Source of the DNA: Mnemiopsis leidyi
Taxonomy: Eukaryota > Ctenophora > Tentaculata > Lobata > Bolinopsidae
Reading direction: 5' to 3'
Assembly: GCA_000226015.1 (NCBI GenBank)
Contig: JH153936.1
Span: 140,711 to 168,854, forward strand
Length of the DNA stretch: 28,144 bases
Below are positions 13,801 through 25,800 of this stretch, piece by piece. The translations under genes and the position numbers were made by a program. Every line of letters begins with the position of its first letter. Positions within the stretch are counted from its first letter, which is position 1. The notes beneath the pieces were generated by a model that saw only the letters and a program-made list of their open reading frames with translations, made no database searches and was not told the DNA's origin.

Positions 13801-16800
13801 ACCCGTCCTCCGGCGGGTTAATCTGGCCTCTGATCTTCCCCTCATAATACCTATGAATTTACCGGGAATTTTACTAGGAAATTTTATTAAACTTAAAAAT
13901 TTGCCTTCTAGATTTCTTAAAGTAAGATGCAGCAAAACTGTTGAATTGAATAGAAATTATAAAAATGAGACGAAAATTTTCTCATCGTAAATCTAATATA
14001 ATTCATTGGTCAACAATGAACAATGCCATCTAAATATTGGATTAAAAAACTTAATATAACTGTATTCAAGATATAGCTCTAAAGCAAAAAGAATTCAGAA
14101 TCTAAAAGATTTGAACTCCATCCTTCCAAGACGACTCAATAATGAAAATCTTGAAGTAGAAAAACTTGAATCCATGTTAAACCAGTGATATTCAAAAGGA
14201 CTCTTAAAAGTAAAATATCATAAGTCATCAATACTTGAAATCCCTGCCTTTAATATTTTAGTAGTATATGACAATGATGTATTCTGCAAATAAAAGAAAA
14301 GTTAAAGGTTCTGAATCAGTACTACTCGCAACTTTTTTCACAATTTTTCCTTTGAATTGCACTCAAACTTTTGATCATCGTAGTGTTTACGTAACTAAGG
14401 ATTTGATATACTTAATTATAGTACTCCCGCCTGATAGATCAAGACGTAATCTTACTGCTTGAAAGCTTTCAACGTGACCATGATCTACTGCGCTGCAATA
14501 AAGGGAGGGTTTTAACTTTTATAAGGGATGACGTATACTTACATGATCGTCATTTGTAACCTCCCTACCAGTACCTGCTATATTCTTGTACTTGATATGG
14601 CTTTAGACTATCGATCTAAATGATTTTTGATATTACCTAGGAACCGACCGGATATCCGGCTGAATCCGGCTCCGGCCGGATATCTGGCTTCAAAATCCGG
14701 TTCCGGTCCAGTTTCAAAACAATTTGCCGGATTTTAACCGGAAATCAATTTTTTAAATCAAAAGTGAATTAACTTTCTAAATAGAAATATTGATATTTGA
14801 AGAAAGATTGAAAATAAGATTTGAAAAATAATTTTTTGAAGAAATATTTCAAAAATTGAAAAAAATATAAGTTTTCGAAAAAATACAAAATGAAAAAAAG
14901 TTGAAAAATTTTTTTTAATTTTTTTGTAAATTGGAAAAAATATCATCTTTAAATCGAAAAATAAATGTTGGAAAAATGATAAAAATTTAATGCAAAAAAA
15001 TTAATTAAAAAAGTAATAAAAAAATAAAAAAATTGTAAATTTACACTAGATAAGTTAAAGTAATCATTCAAAATCTTAGAACTATATTTAAGATAAGAAA
15101 TACGTTTAGTAAGACCAGTCCCACTTACTGGGACCAGTCCCACTAACTGGGACCAGTCCCACTAACTGGGACCAAAGGAATGCACTCATGTAGTTGTTAC
15201 TCTGCGAGGTCACGTGGCCCTCATGTAGTCACGTGACCCCGCAATATCATATCAAATACAGAAGTCATGTGACAGAAGCCTGCTGTCGTATGGATTGTTC
15301 TGCTTGCAAACGTGGGAGCCGAAATCTTCCTAAGCTGTACAACTCGTTAGCCAATTCTAATTAGTACTCGCAATCATGTCTCGGATCATATTTGTTTATT
15401 GAATACGTATTGTATCATGACGTCGAAGCAGAAGACCTCGTCTGTGTGGCCCTTCTTACATTTTGTCGCTTATTAGTTAGTCTTAATCTTAACAGCCTAC
15501 AATGGTAGAAAATGTTTGACTTGTGAAATTGTGCAAATTTTAGACAACAAAACGCAGTCTCTGTTTATTTATATACATACAGTAAACCCTCTATTTACCG
15601 GCCAGGCGGGGGAAAGGGAGAAGGCCCGGTATATCGAGGGACACGGTAAATAGAGGTAGTACAGTAGTAGTACAGTATATAGAGGTTTTACTGTATTGAG
15701 TAATATCGGGGGAAAGGGAGAAGGCCTGGTAAATCGAGGGACACGGTAAATAGAGGTAGTACAGTAGTAGTACAGTAGATAGAGGTTTTACTGTATTGAG
15801 TAATATCGGGGGAAAGGGAGAAGGCCCGGTAAATCGAGGGACATGGTAAATAGAGGCACGGTAAATCGAGGTTTTACTGTAGTTATATCGTTAGTTATTC
15901 TTGTTTTTACTTCATTATAAAGTCAATTGTTTAACAATTGTTTAAGATAAAATACCTATACCAATAGCACCATTTAGACTAATAGATAAGTTATATCAGT
16001 TCATCCATGAACCATGATCAGTTACCGTCTTTTCTGTGTCATATTTTCAGTAAAAAATTCGGTTTCGATCAAAAAAACTAACCGGAAACAAGATCCATAT
16101 CCGGCCATTTCCGGTCCGGCAGCCAAAACCCTGAACCGGTCGGCTCCTTATACTACCTCCCAATTGTTACATTGTACCGACTTGAAATGTAATAAAATTT
16201 TCTGTTTTAGTCAACTTACATTTAATTGCGTTTATAATTTCACTCCTTACAACCTTCTCAGAGTATGCTTGTTAATTGATGCATTATTACTACCAAATAA
16301 TCTTCACAAACTGCGGCACTAATGTGAAATATATTGCGCGGATTCCCAAAGACCGGTCAGAGTGTTATGAAGCTGCCTTGAGACCTGTCCGGTTTGCCAG
16401 TATATGCTATGAGGAACACCTGGATACGGACCATTCTCTGCCGGTTTGTTGGTTCCTGTAACTGTTAATTTGTTAATTTCAGCTCCTAACTTGGCGGATT
16501 TTATACTGTGAAGTTCTTGCACGTCTATTACGCGATATTACTTTAATTCTTAAATTTTACTTTAATTCTTAAAGAACATAAAAAAGCATCACGTACAAAT
16601 AATAAGTTCATGAGAGGGGCGTAGTTTTAGAGTCGCATGACTTAATGTAACAGATAGATGGACATTTTCTTCTGCCTCTTGAAGCGACTCAACAAGTGAG
16701 GCAGGTGGTAATTTCCAAAAAATATTTTCGATAGTGTGCTATATCATCAGTCTGGGGGATGCAAATATTTCATTGATTGAAGGTAAAAACTAGTGTAGCA

Positions 16801-19800
16801 ACGAATGAAGGTAATTAGTACACGTAGTAAAACTCTGTAAAGAAGTTTTCCATCTATTTTAGAACGCAGTACTTTTATCCCTAGCTACAGTAAGGAATTA
16901 GGTTTGTTATGATTGTTGAGGGAAGCCTAGAACGGTAATATGCTAAATAAACAGAAAATACAAATTGCTCATAACTTCGGTTCTGATCAATGTTTTTTTA
17001 TTTTTGATGAAACTTTCAGGATGTGTTCATGATTCCTTGCTCATAGGATCTATTGAATTTCGGAAAGGTGGGGATGAGCCATTTTTGCCTGATATGCAAA
17101 AATAAGCTAACATTACAAAGTCGTCAAAATGGCTTGAATCATCTTTGAACTTTTTAGGCTTCATCTTTTTTTGTTGTTAAGAACTCCTGAAATTTTCATC
17201 AAAAAATATAACAAGAACGAAAGTTATTACCGTTTTTATGATTAAATCGAGGATAATTATTGAAAGGTTGTCACCTCTGCACTGCACATTTGCGATAAAG
17301 TGGTATCTAAATTTTAAAACCACTTGACAAGTAAAACGACACACATGTAGGTGTGTTGTTTCACTTGTCAAATTGCTTCCAGAGACAGAAGGTCAATTAA
17401 TAGGCCAAGAAACATTTTAAATAAAATTTTAGAACAATCCATAACACAATTAAAATGAAATAGCAATGACAATTATAATTACATAGACGAAAAAATTGGG
17501 CAAAAGTTAAAGCATAACTTATTTTGAAACTTTAGGACAGCTTGTTTGAAAACTTAAACAGTAAGTTTTTGAATAAGCTTGATCGTCGTCTAAGGTGTTA
17601 ATACTTAATGCATGCTTTAACTTTATCAAATTGTTTTTGAGCTTCAAATGTGATGCATTTTCTTGACAGCAAGAACTATAGAGATCTGAATTCTGGGAAG
17701 ATGTCTCAAATTGTACACATTGTTTCTCAGAATGTATTGCATCTACATTTGTTCTTGGAGAGTTGGAGGTGAATCTTAGTCCATTTGACTATTTGAGAGT
17801 ATTTGAATACTGAGAAATTAGAGATCTAAAGCAGGGCCAATTCGATTTAAGAAATACAGTTTCAAATCTTCGAAAATTTGCGACACCTCCCCAAAAATAC
17901 CGTTCTCTATTGGATCTCCAGTAATGAGTACCTTACAAGACATATTGATGGTTGAGTAACAATCATCTTTTTTATTATTAGTAATAATCATCTTATCACT
18001 CAATTTGATTAAAAAAGATACCAAATTTTAGAAATTTCCTTTGTTTAACAAAACAAAATGATAAAAAAATTCCCTTATTTTCTGTGATTTCCGAATTTGA
18101 CGGTTTTTGCTCAATGTCGCTAATTTTCGGACCGCCAAAATTTCGTTCGTCGCAAATTAGTCCGCTATAAAAGTAAAAATATGTCTTGTAAGTTGTAAGG
18201 TATTTAAGTTTTATGTAATGAAATAGTGCAAAAAAATTTTAACATCTTTATACATAAACTATTAAGTAGCTTTTGTTTTGGTCGAAGAGACGAAGAAACA
18301 GTCAACATGATTGGGTTCTTGAAATGTTCAATTCATAAATCATCTTTTGAGAATCTAAAATTGTTTGTATAGTGCTGAGAGTATTTAGTAACTTATTTTA
18401 ATATTCTTAACAACTAAATGCCAGCATTAATCAGTCTCAACAGCCACTGAAATCAACTAAATTTGCCTTATTCAATCAAGAATTGCTCAAGATTATAGCT
18501 CGAAGGCCTAAATTCTTAAATGAAATAATAGAAGATAATTAAATAAATGATATTAAATAATTAGACAAATAATTAAATGCAATAATTTATGCGTTCGTCT
18601 TCACGCCTTATTTCCTTGGTATCGTAAGTCCATCAAAGCGATAAAAAACATTAAAGAGTCTGCTGACTTGGTCCTCTCTGACTCCTTATGTGCGCACACT
18701 ATCCTCAAGGGTTCTATCGACGGCCACGCCCAAAAACTGCTTCATAAAGTTCTGTCTCAAAGTCGTTCCTCTGAAAATGATGATAGCAGGATTCAGCAGG
18801 GAATTTAGTAACGGGACACCGTTCTGAAACACGAACATCAGCCAGTAAAACGCTCTCACGTGACCAGGGTCACTAACAGTGATGTGTGACCCTGAACGCT
18901 CCACCCCTTCTCCTCTCTTCAATAAGGGAGAGTAGATCATGACGACCACGAAGATGAACGAGATGGTGTTGGAGATGATGTAGACGATAGAAACGAGAAT
19001 GACTGACACTGTAGAGCGGTTGTTTACCGACCTGTCTTTACTAGACAACCTCTCTACTCTCTTCCAAAATGTGGCGATGATCAGAACAAGACAGACTAGG
19101 ACGACAAGTGCAGGCAGAACGTTTGGTGCAAGCAACCAGAAGAAACCGAAGAACTGCTCGCACCCCTCGTTGTCAAAACCAGCCCCCGCCGGAGGGTCGT
19201 AACAGAAGTGGAAGGAGCAGTTGTATGGGTTTTCACAATACATTTTCTGCTCGATCTGTCCTATTCCGTCCAGAGAAAGCATATAGCCAGGAACCGTGGT
19301 GAAAAGGAAGTACCAAGCATGCATGAACATTTTGGAATTGAAAGTTTGCAAAGGACTGTTGCTTTCTCTGAGAAACTTTTGCCAGCTTTTATCTATGGAA
19401 AGCCTCGTGAAGTAGATCTCTCCCCCGACAATGAGCACCCATAACAGAAGATACGAAACTAGAAGCTGCGTGATCACGCTCCTATTAAATCTCCTGAATG
19501 GGTTTACAATGGCCATCGCCCTGGTCACTGCAAGAATGACATTCACAAAGACGGAGACCTTGACCGCCACGTTGGACCAAGCATAGTTGATCATCAACAC
19601 TCTCTCAAAGTGAGGATCAACATAACTTGGTTTATCTTCAGGAAGTTCGACTTGTTGGTACGTCAGCAAGGAGAATATGTTAAGAACTCCGGAAATTCCC
19701 ATTCCGAGATCACCGAAAGCCACGAGCGTGAAAAGGAACGGGATGCGACTAGATAACCTGTCCCAGTAATAATGTACGACGAAGGAGTTGAGGAAGATGA

Positions 19801-22800
19801 TAAAGATCACGCTAATCGCTATACAAACCACGATGATATTTAAGATGTATCGGTCCTGTTGTTGGAATGTTCGGTAGCCTATACCCGACACAAACTTTAG
19901 AAATTCTAAGTGTAACATAGCCCCCTCTGTTGGTGCTTTTGTTCTGTTGAATGCCATCGTAAGTCTACCAGCGTTATCCTGTTCAATAAGAATTAAGATT
20001 CTTCTAAAACATCCTCAGTAAATAATTTTAAATAATGCTTTAATAGATGCACTGCAGCTAACGCAATAATATAATGACAAACCATGTTAACAGTGTTTAA
20101 TAAATTTTGCAAAGAAAAGTTTCGAGGGGGGGGGGATTACCCACCAAAAAACAGTCTCTAAACCAAAATCGGTGGATTTTCATTTTTTTGGTATTTGGTT
20201 GGGATGGCTACATCTTGAATGGGAAGTTAATTGTTTGTTGTGTAATGAGATTTATATCATTTGGAATAAATAACTTTACTTTTAGCAAGGAGTTATAAAT
20301 TGACACATATCTAATGTTTTACCTTCTTAATCTAAATATTTTGCATAATTTGCAAATGATTGTAATAGCCTGTTTTAATGTTTCGGTTCTTAGTTATTGT
20401 CGAATTATTCTATTTGATCTGTAAATTTGTTTTCAGTCGTATTTAAGTTTCAGATAGCAAACAAAAATCAAAACAAGTCAGAAAAAACATTCTACTTACA
20501 AAATCGGTACATTAGCTTGCTTTTTGGTCTTACTGTTTTTTCGTTTACTCGGGGTGAACATCCCCCCCCCCAAAGTTGGTTTATCCCAGAACCCTCATGT
20601 TAACGAAATTTACCAATGAAGTGAACAAACAAAAAGCTGCGGTCTAAACAAAAGATATTAGAAAACAGATTTTTGTACAAGAAAACGAATCGGTTCCATA
20701 AAGCCCTGTTAATCCGAACCACGATAAACAGTTTAAATACCGGCCTAATTTCATTGATGATTTATCGAAAGCAGGCGAATGATACGTGAAAACCTGTAAA
20801 CATGTAAACCAATGAAGACTTTAAGATCGCTGGTTTTATAACCTGACTAATAATATTAGGTTGTCACGTGCATATGTTTCAAGTAGAACGCGAATGATCG
20901 TGTAAATGATCGTGTGACACAAGTTTATTGACTGGCATGAAGATTATGGCTGGTTTTGTTATGAGATAAAAATTGCATTGCTAGTTAAAACTGTGATATA
21001 ATACTTTATTATAGATATAATGTATATATAATTGTATGAGACAATTTACGAATGAAAATCGAACATTGTCCAGGGGGATTCTGGAAACCTCTAGCATTTC
21101 CACTGGCTACGTGTACATTGTATTTTATAAGCACATTGTCCTATGTAAAAGGATATGGATCTATTGTACTTCGGATGTTAATTTTTTTTCGGGCTGCAAT
21201 GAACACAAAAACATTTAATCTGGCAGATGACAAAACAGAAGATGCCAGAAAAAAGATTAAAAAAATCATGATAGTCGAAACTCTACAATAGTATCACTGC
21301 CGATAATCCGATAGAAATGCGTTAGTTTTTCCCGTAACATCAGCTTATAACTATTAGAATTGTTAAGAGTCACGTTGCCCTATGGCCTATATACTTGAGC
21401 GGTTAAATAAGGTGAGCTATCGTCAGAAATGGCTGTCAAGATGCTTAGATATATATTGTGATAACAGATAATCGCATTGAGCATTAAATACTTTCTTAAC
21501 ATTTAAACTAGGGAAAGCTAAGTAGTGCTCATTGTTAATGACGTTAATAAAGATATTTTGAAATAGTAAAGTTATAGTCACGTTCTGGCTATCTAAGTGC
21601 TTTTCGCCTTTTTATCTGCTCGTAGACTAAAAGCTACAAATATTATCACGACCAACTAACTGAAAAAATACAATGTAAAGTATACGCTGACATGGTTGCT
21701 TGACCAGATGTTTAGTATCTATCCACGTTGGGACAATGAAATATCCGCCCCCAAAACGTTAATGGCTATCGATAAGTCATTGCAGACAAGGTTGAAATTC
21801 TTCATATTAATTTGATTCCGGATAGATACTTGACTCGGTGATTTTAGATAAATTAGACAGTTAATTTTTTCATTCGTTTAAGACGGTGTATGTATTTCCA
21901 GGGATATTGTCTAATGTCACACTTGTAACGGCGTGTCTATTTCCTGGAGTATTATCTAATGTCTCAATTTTAACGGTGTGTCTATTTCAGGTCAGATATG
22001 CTAGCTTAGATAAGCTACTAGAACGGCTCATGGATGCCCGATTTCTTGGCGTTGAGTATTTGGTAAGTGTTTCCTTTAGCTTAATCTATTTTAGTCGCAA
22101 TACGCAAAAGCGTGTCTCTAGCAAGACAAGAAACAGGACTTTCAATATTTGTTGGATTATTTTTGGCGTATTTGAGGTCATTTGGGGTCAAACTAAGGAT
22201 TTTGTGCGTCGAGACTGTCGCCATCGGATTCGAACGAGTATTTGTGAATTATCATTTATGACCGTTTTGGCTATACCTAATTCAACACTCGGTGACGAAA
22301 CCATATTGACGTTGGGTCCGTCCTATATCAAAATTTAAAAAAATTAATTCATTAATTCACGTCAAAATGCTGGTCTAATTATTCTTCTAGCTCAAAATTT
22401 ACAATTTTCATTTAAGGGCCTTAAAGGTCCCGAAGGTCCCTCAAATCGAATTTTGTCATGGCTCAATACAATTACATACAACGACCTCCATGAGATTAAA
22501 AAAACTTGGAATTTCCATGTTTCTATCTCTTTCCGTTTTAGGACGGTCTCGAGGTCTATAAATTTTAGGACAAGTGTCTTGTCTGGGTTGGTTACCGCCG
22601 CAACATCGTTACTTAGTTCACACGGTGAGACTCGGGGTACCGACTGAAAGTACAACATTGAGTTAACGATTTACCGCGTCTATTACACCCCTTAATTTTC
22701 TCTTTTGGCCTAATCAGTTATCAGATTAATTGTTTTCAATCAATTTATTATACCAACGAGCGAACTATAATGTTGGTGCCCCAATTATAGCTAGATAGAA

Positions 22801-25800
22801 AGTCGGAATGCTGCTTTATCATGGAACGTCCTTGATTTCAGAACACGTTCCTATTGACGTACAGATGTTTTACTGACGGCCACACGGTCCTGGGTTACAT
22901 CATCAACACCTACTACGATGCTCTAGCAAAGGTAGAACTCATCAAGATAAGTGACTAATCAAAATAAGTACGGTCTAACTAAGATTCGAGACTGTGACAT
23001 AGTAAATTATATAAACCAAAAAACGTACTATAATTTGGAGGGGATTCTGTAACCAGAAGAAGTAATTAGCTGTGCAAATATGATGATTATACTGATGGAA
23101 TATTTGATAAATTTAAATATCAACACATCAAAATGAAACTAAGTTGTAATCCAGTGCGTTCAGTTACCAGACAACGGAGTACCAGAAAGCCCGTCCTACT
23201 TGCCAAAGAACAACATCTTCGAGAAACATTCGCCACCTCCTCGTCACTCCCTCACTTCCATTGGGCAAGTGTCACGTGATTGCTGACGTTATTTTATTGC
23301 ACGTGTTTTATTAGAAGTATTTCTTTTCTTGCACGTGTTTTTTTATTGCACGTGTTTCACGAAAAAGGTTTTTAAACAGATTGGCACGTTAAATAGGATT
23401 GAAATTTCAGAATAATTTTAATACTCTTGAACTGCAAAACGCAAAGAATTTCTCATATTGTCCGCAAAGAACTTTCAAATCAAAAATCTTTCCAATTAGA
23501 TGCTCACGTTTAAAACCGTTAACCCACAGGTCGGAGTCTGTTTTTATGGCAGCCAAGTATTACAGCGAAGTGGCAATGAGAGTATTTAATGTGATCAAGA
23601 GTTGGATCTCCAAATATTATCAGGTACCAATTCTACTTTTGATGCACAAATTATACTTAACTTTCTTATGCATAATGTTTTGAATTAAAAAAATAAAGAT
23701 TAGGTCACCCGACGTTTATAAGAGAATTTTATGTCACTTTAAATGTAATCTATTGTATAGTGTATGGTCCCCAAACTCGACTTTTCAGGATTTCGTATCA
23801 GACCCGTCCTTGCATCAGCGTCTCATGATGTTTCTAGACCAGGTGGCTTGTAACGAGTCCAATATGACTCAGTGTGGCAGAAAAGCAGTCAATATAATAC
23901 ACAGGTTGGAAGACAAAGATTTGGAAGACCTATACGTATGAGTCAATTATCAAATTCTTTAGCTTAGGATTATAGGCGTCTAAATTTATGGGGAGGAGCT
24001 GGAAACTGTTTCTATCACGTGACAGCGTTTCTTATAATTGATTGGTCGCATCTTGCTTGTCATTGGCCAAGCCCTGTCGCAACTTCCGAGTGCTTCCAAA
24101 TAATTCCGACGTCCATCATCGATAAATTGATTAATTACTAAGTTATATATATTATCTAAACTGATCTACCCACTTAGATCGTTAGCTTTACAAGAAGCCT
24201 CGAGTGCAGCCTATCCTATTGGAGAGATATACAACCACTATTTCAACAAGAGTGGAGATTACAGTTGCTTGTCCAACCTTGCCGTGGACTGCGAGGTGAT
24301 GGCTCAACAGCTGACCATCCTGGAACATTGGGCCCTCACTGAGATCGCTCCAAAGTAAGTTGCAGTACTTACCGGCATTCTAGTGATTAAAATTGAGATA
24401 CTCGGTACCCCATATGAGATTTGAGAGAGATATAGGTATATTATAACGAGGTTGGATATTAAAGTTGCTCATCCATTCTAACCATTCACTGTAAAACAGT
24501 GAAATAAAGCTCAATGAGTCAAAATGTTCTTATGTAATATACGAATGGAACCTAATTGGATCCTGTGATTTTATTCAGCGGATAGCCGATTAGTCGATGC
24601 ACTATGACTCTTTACTTGTTCTGGCTTCATATTACACATTTCAGATGTCTTGGTGCTTGCACAATAAAAAACTGAATGCCAAATTGATCATGATGCTGGC
24701 TCTTCCTTGGATAAACCAATATCAATATAGTATCAAACTTACGTACAAGCTATCGCTCCCGAGGCACATAGAGTGAGCACTGAGGCAAAAAGTAAAGCTC
24801 CTTAAAAGAGGTTTCCAAAGTACAACAACCACAGTCCACAATAATACATAAACAACGGAATTTAACGCTTAAACGGAGTAAAAGTTTTCTTGCGTACTTG
24901 CTTTCCCAGCCACACCAAGGCCAAGTCCACGTTGCTTTTAACACCTAAAATTGGTACAAATACACCACTAAAACAGGCTCTGTCTGTCGCTCTTTACCCA
25001 TAATAGCTGTACTTGTACTGCTGGTGGGGGTGTCGGTAGATCTGGCAGGATGAGCACGCTGTGCTGGGTACTACAGACCGTAATTACTGATTGCATTTAC
25101 TCATTTATGAAAGATAAAACTGCTCGTCATCTTGAACAGCTCCTTAGCTTGAAATGAAGAGCATCATGAAAGAAAGCATGCATCATGAGTGGTATTTAAA
25201 CAGGTTCTCTACCATGGTAAAAATGTAAAGTTGGTCTTCAAGTCTTTAGCGACCCGCGAAATTTTGACAAATGAGAAATTTTGACATTAGAGAAATGACC
25301 TATTTGCCGAAGTCTCATTTTAGAACACAGGTGGCGGAATCGGCAAAATTGAATTCACTCGGTACAGCGCACTGCTTTATCGTATGTCGGTTCCATTGAC
25401 CTGGACTGAGTGTTTAAACTGGACTGTTTGTTTGAACTGGACTGAGTGTTTGACCTGGACTGAGTGTTTGACCTGGACTGAGTGTTTAAACTGGACTGAG
25501 TGTTTGACCTGGACTGAATGTTTGACCTGGACTGAATGTTTTCCCTGTCACCTGGACCATGACGTCTGGGACCGTAAATTCTGTTGAATGAACATGAACA
25601 TGAACTTTTAGTGTATCAGCTAGCGCTTTATTTTATATTTCCCGTCCATGATTATTCTTTATTTCAGTGAGTTCCTGGACAAATCTTGGGTGAAGGACAA
25701 AGAGCGTGCACCCCACATCTGCTCGATAATGCAACGGTGTGACAAGATGTCCAACATGGTAGCGAGCGAGGTGTTGTCAGGGGAGACGGCGAGCACGCGC

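Larger units (their letters stand above)
14638..16150. mobile_element. possible CCGG-rich DNA transposon with degenerate TIRs
   Basis: The left end aggaaccgaccggatatccg and the inverted right end (reverse complement aggagccgaccggttcaggg) share the AGGAxCCGACCGG terminus. Both are followed by about 80-100 bp dense in CCGG, TCCGG and CCGGAT motifs, a style seen in some hAT-like elements. No clear target duplication was found and there is no transposase frame inside. The interior contains an AT-rich tract, a 19-bp array and a nested MITE. Tentative. Confidence 0.35.

Noticed and set aside
13880-14460. Decayed coding sequence of a mobile element
   Set aside because: Pieces of open frame occur, but with many stops and A/T bias; no motif could be named with confidence.
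22215-22245. tRNA B-box-like string ggattcgaacg
   Set aside because: No A-box at proper spacing and no cloverleaf stems.
21886-22338. 150-codon plus frame covering exon 5
   Set aside because: Only 21991-22062 matches the REM domain. The upstream part is the 45-bp repeat, which keeps frame, and the downstream part is read-through past a consensus donor.
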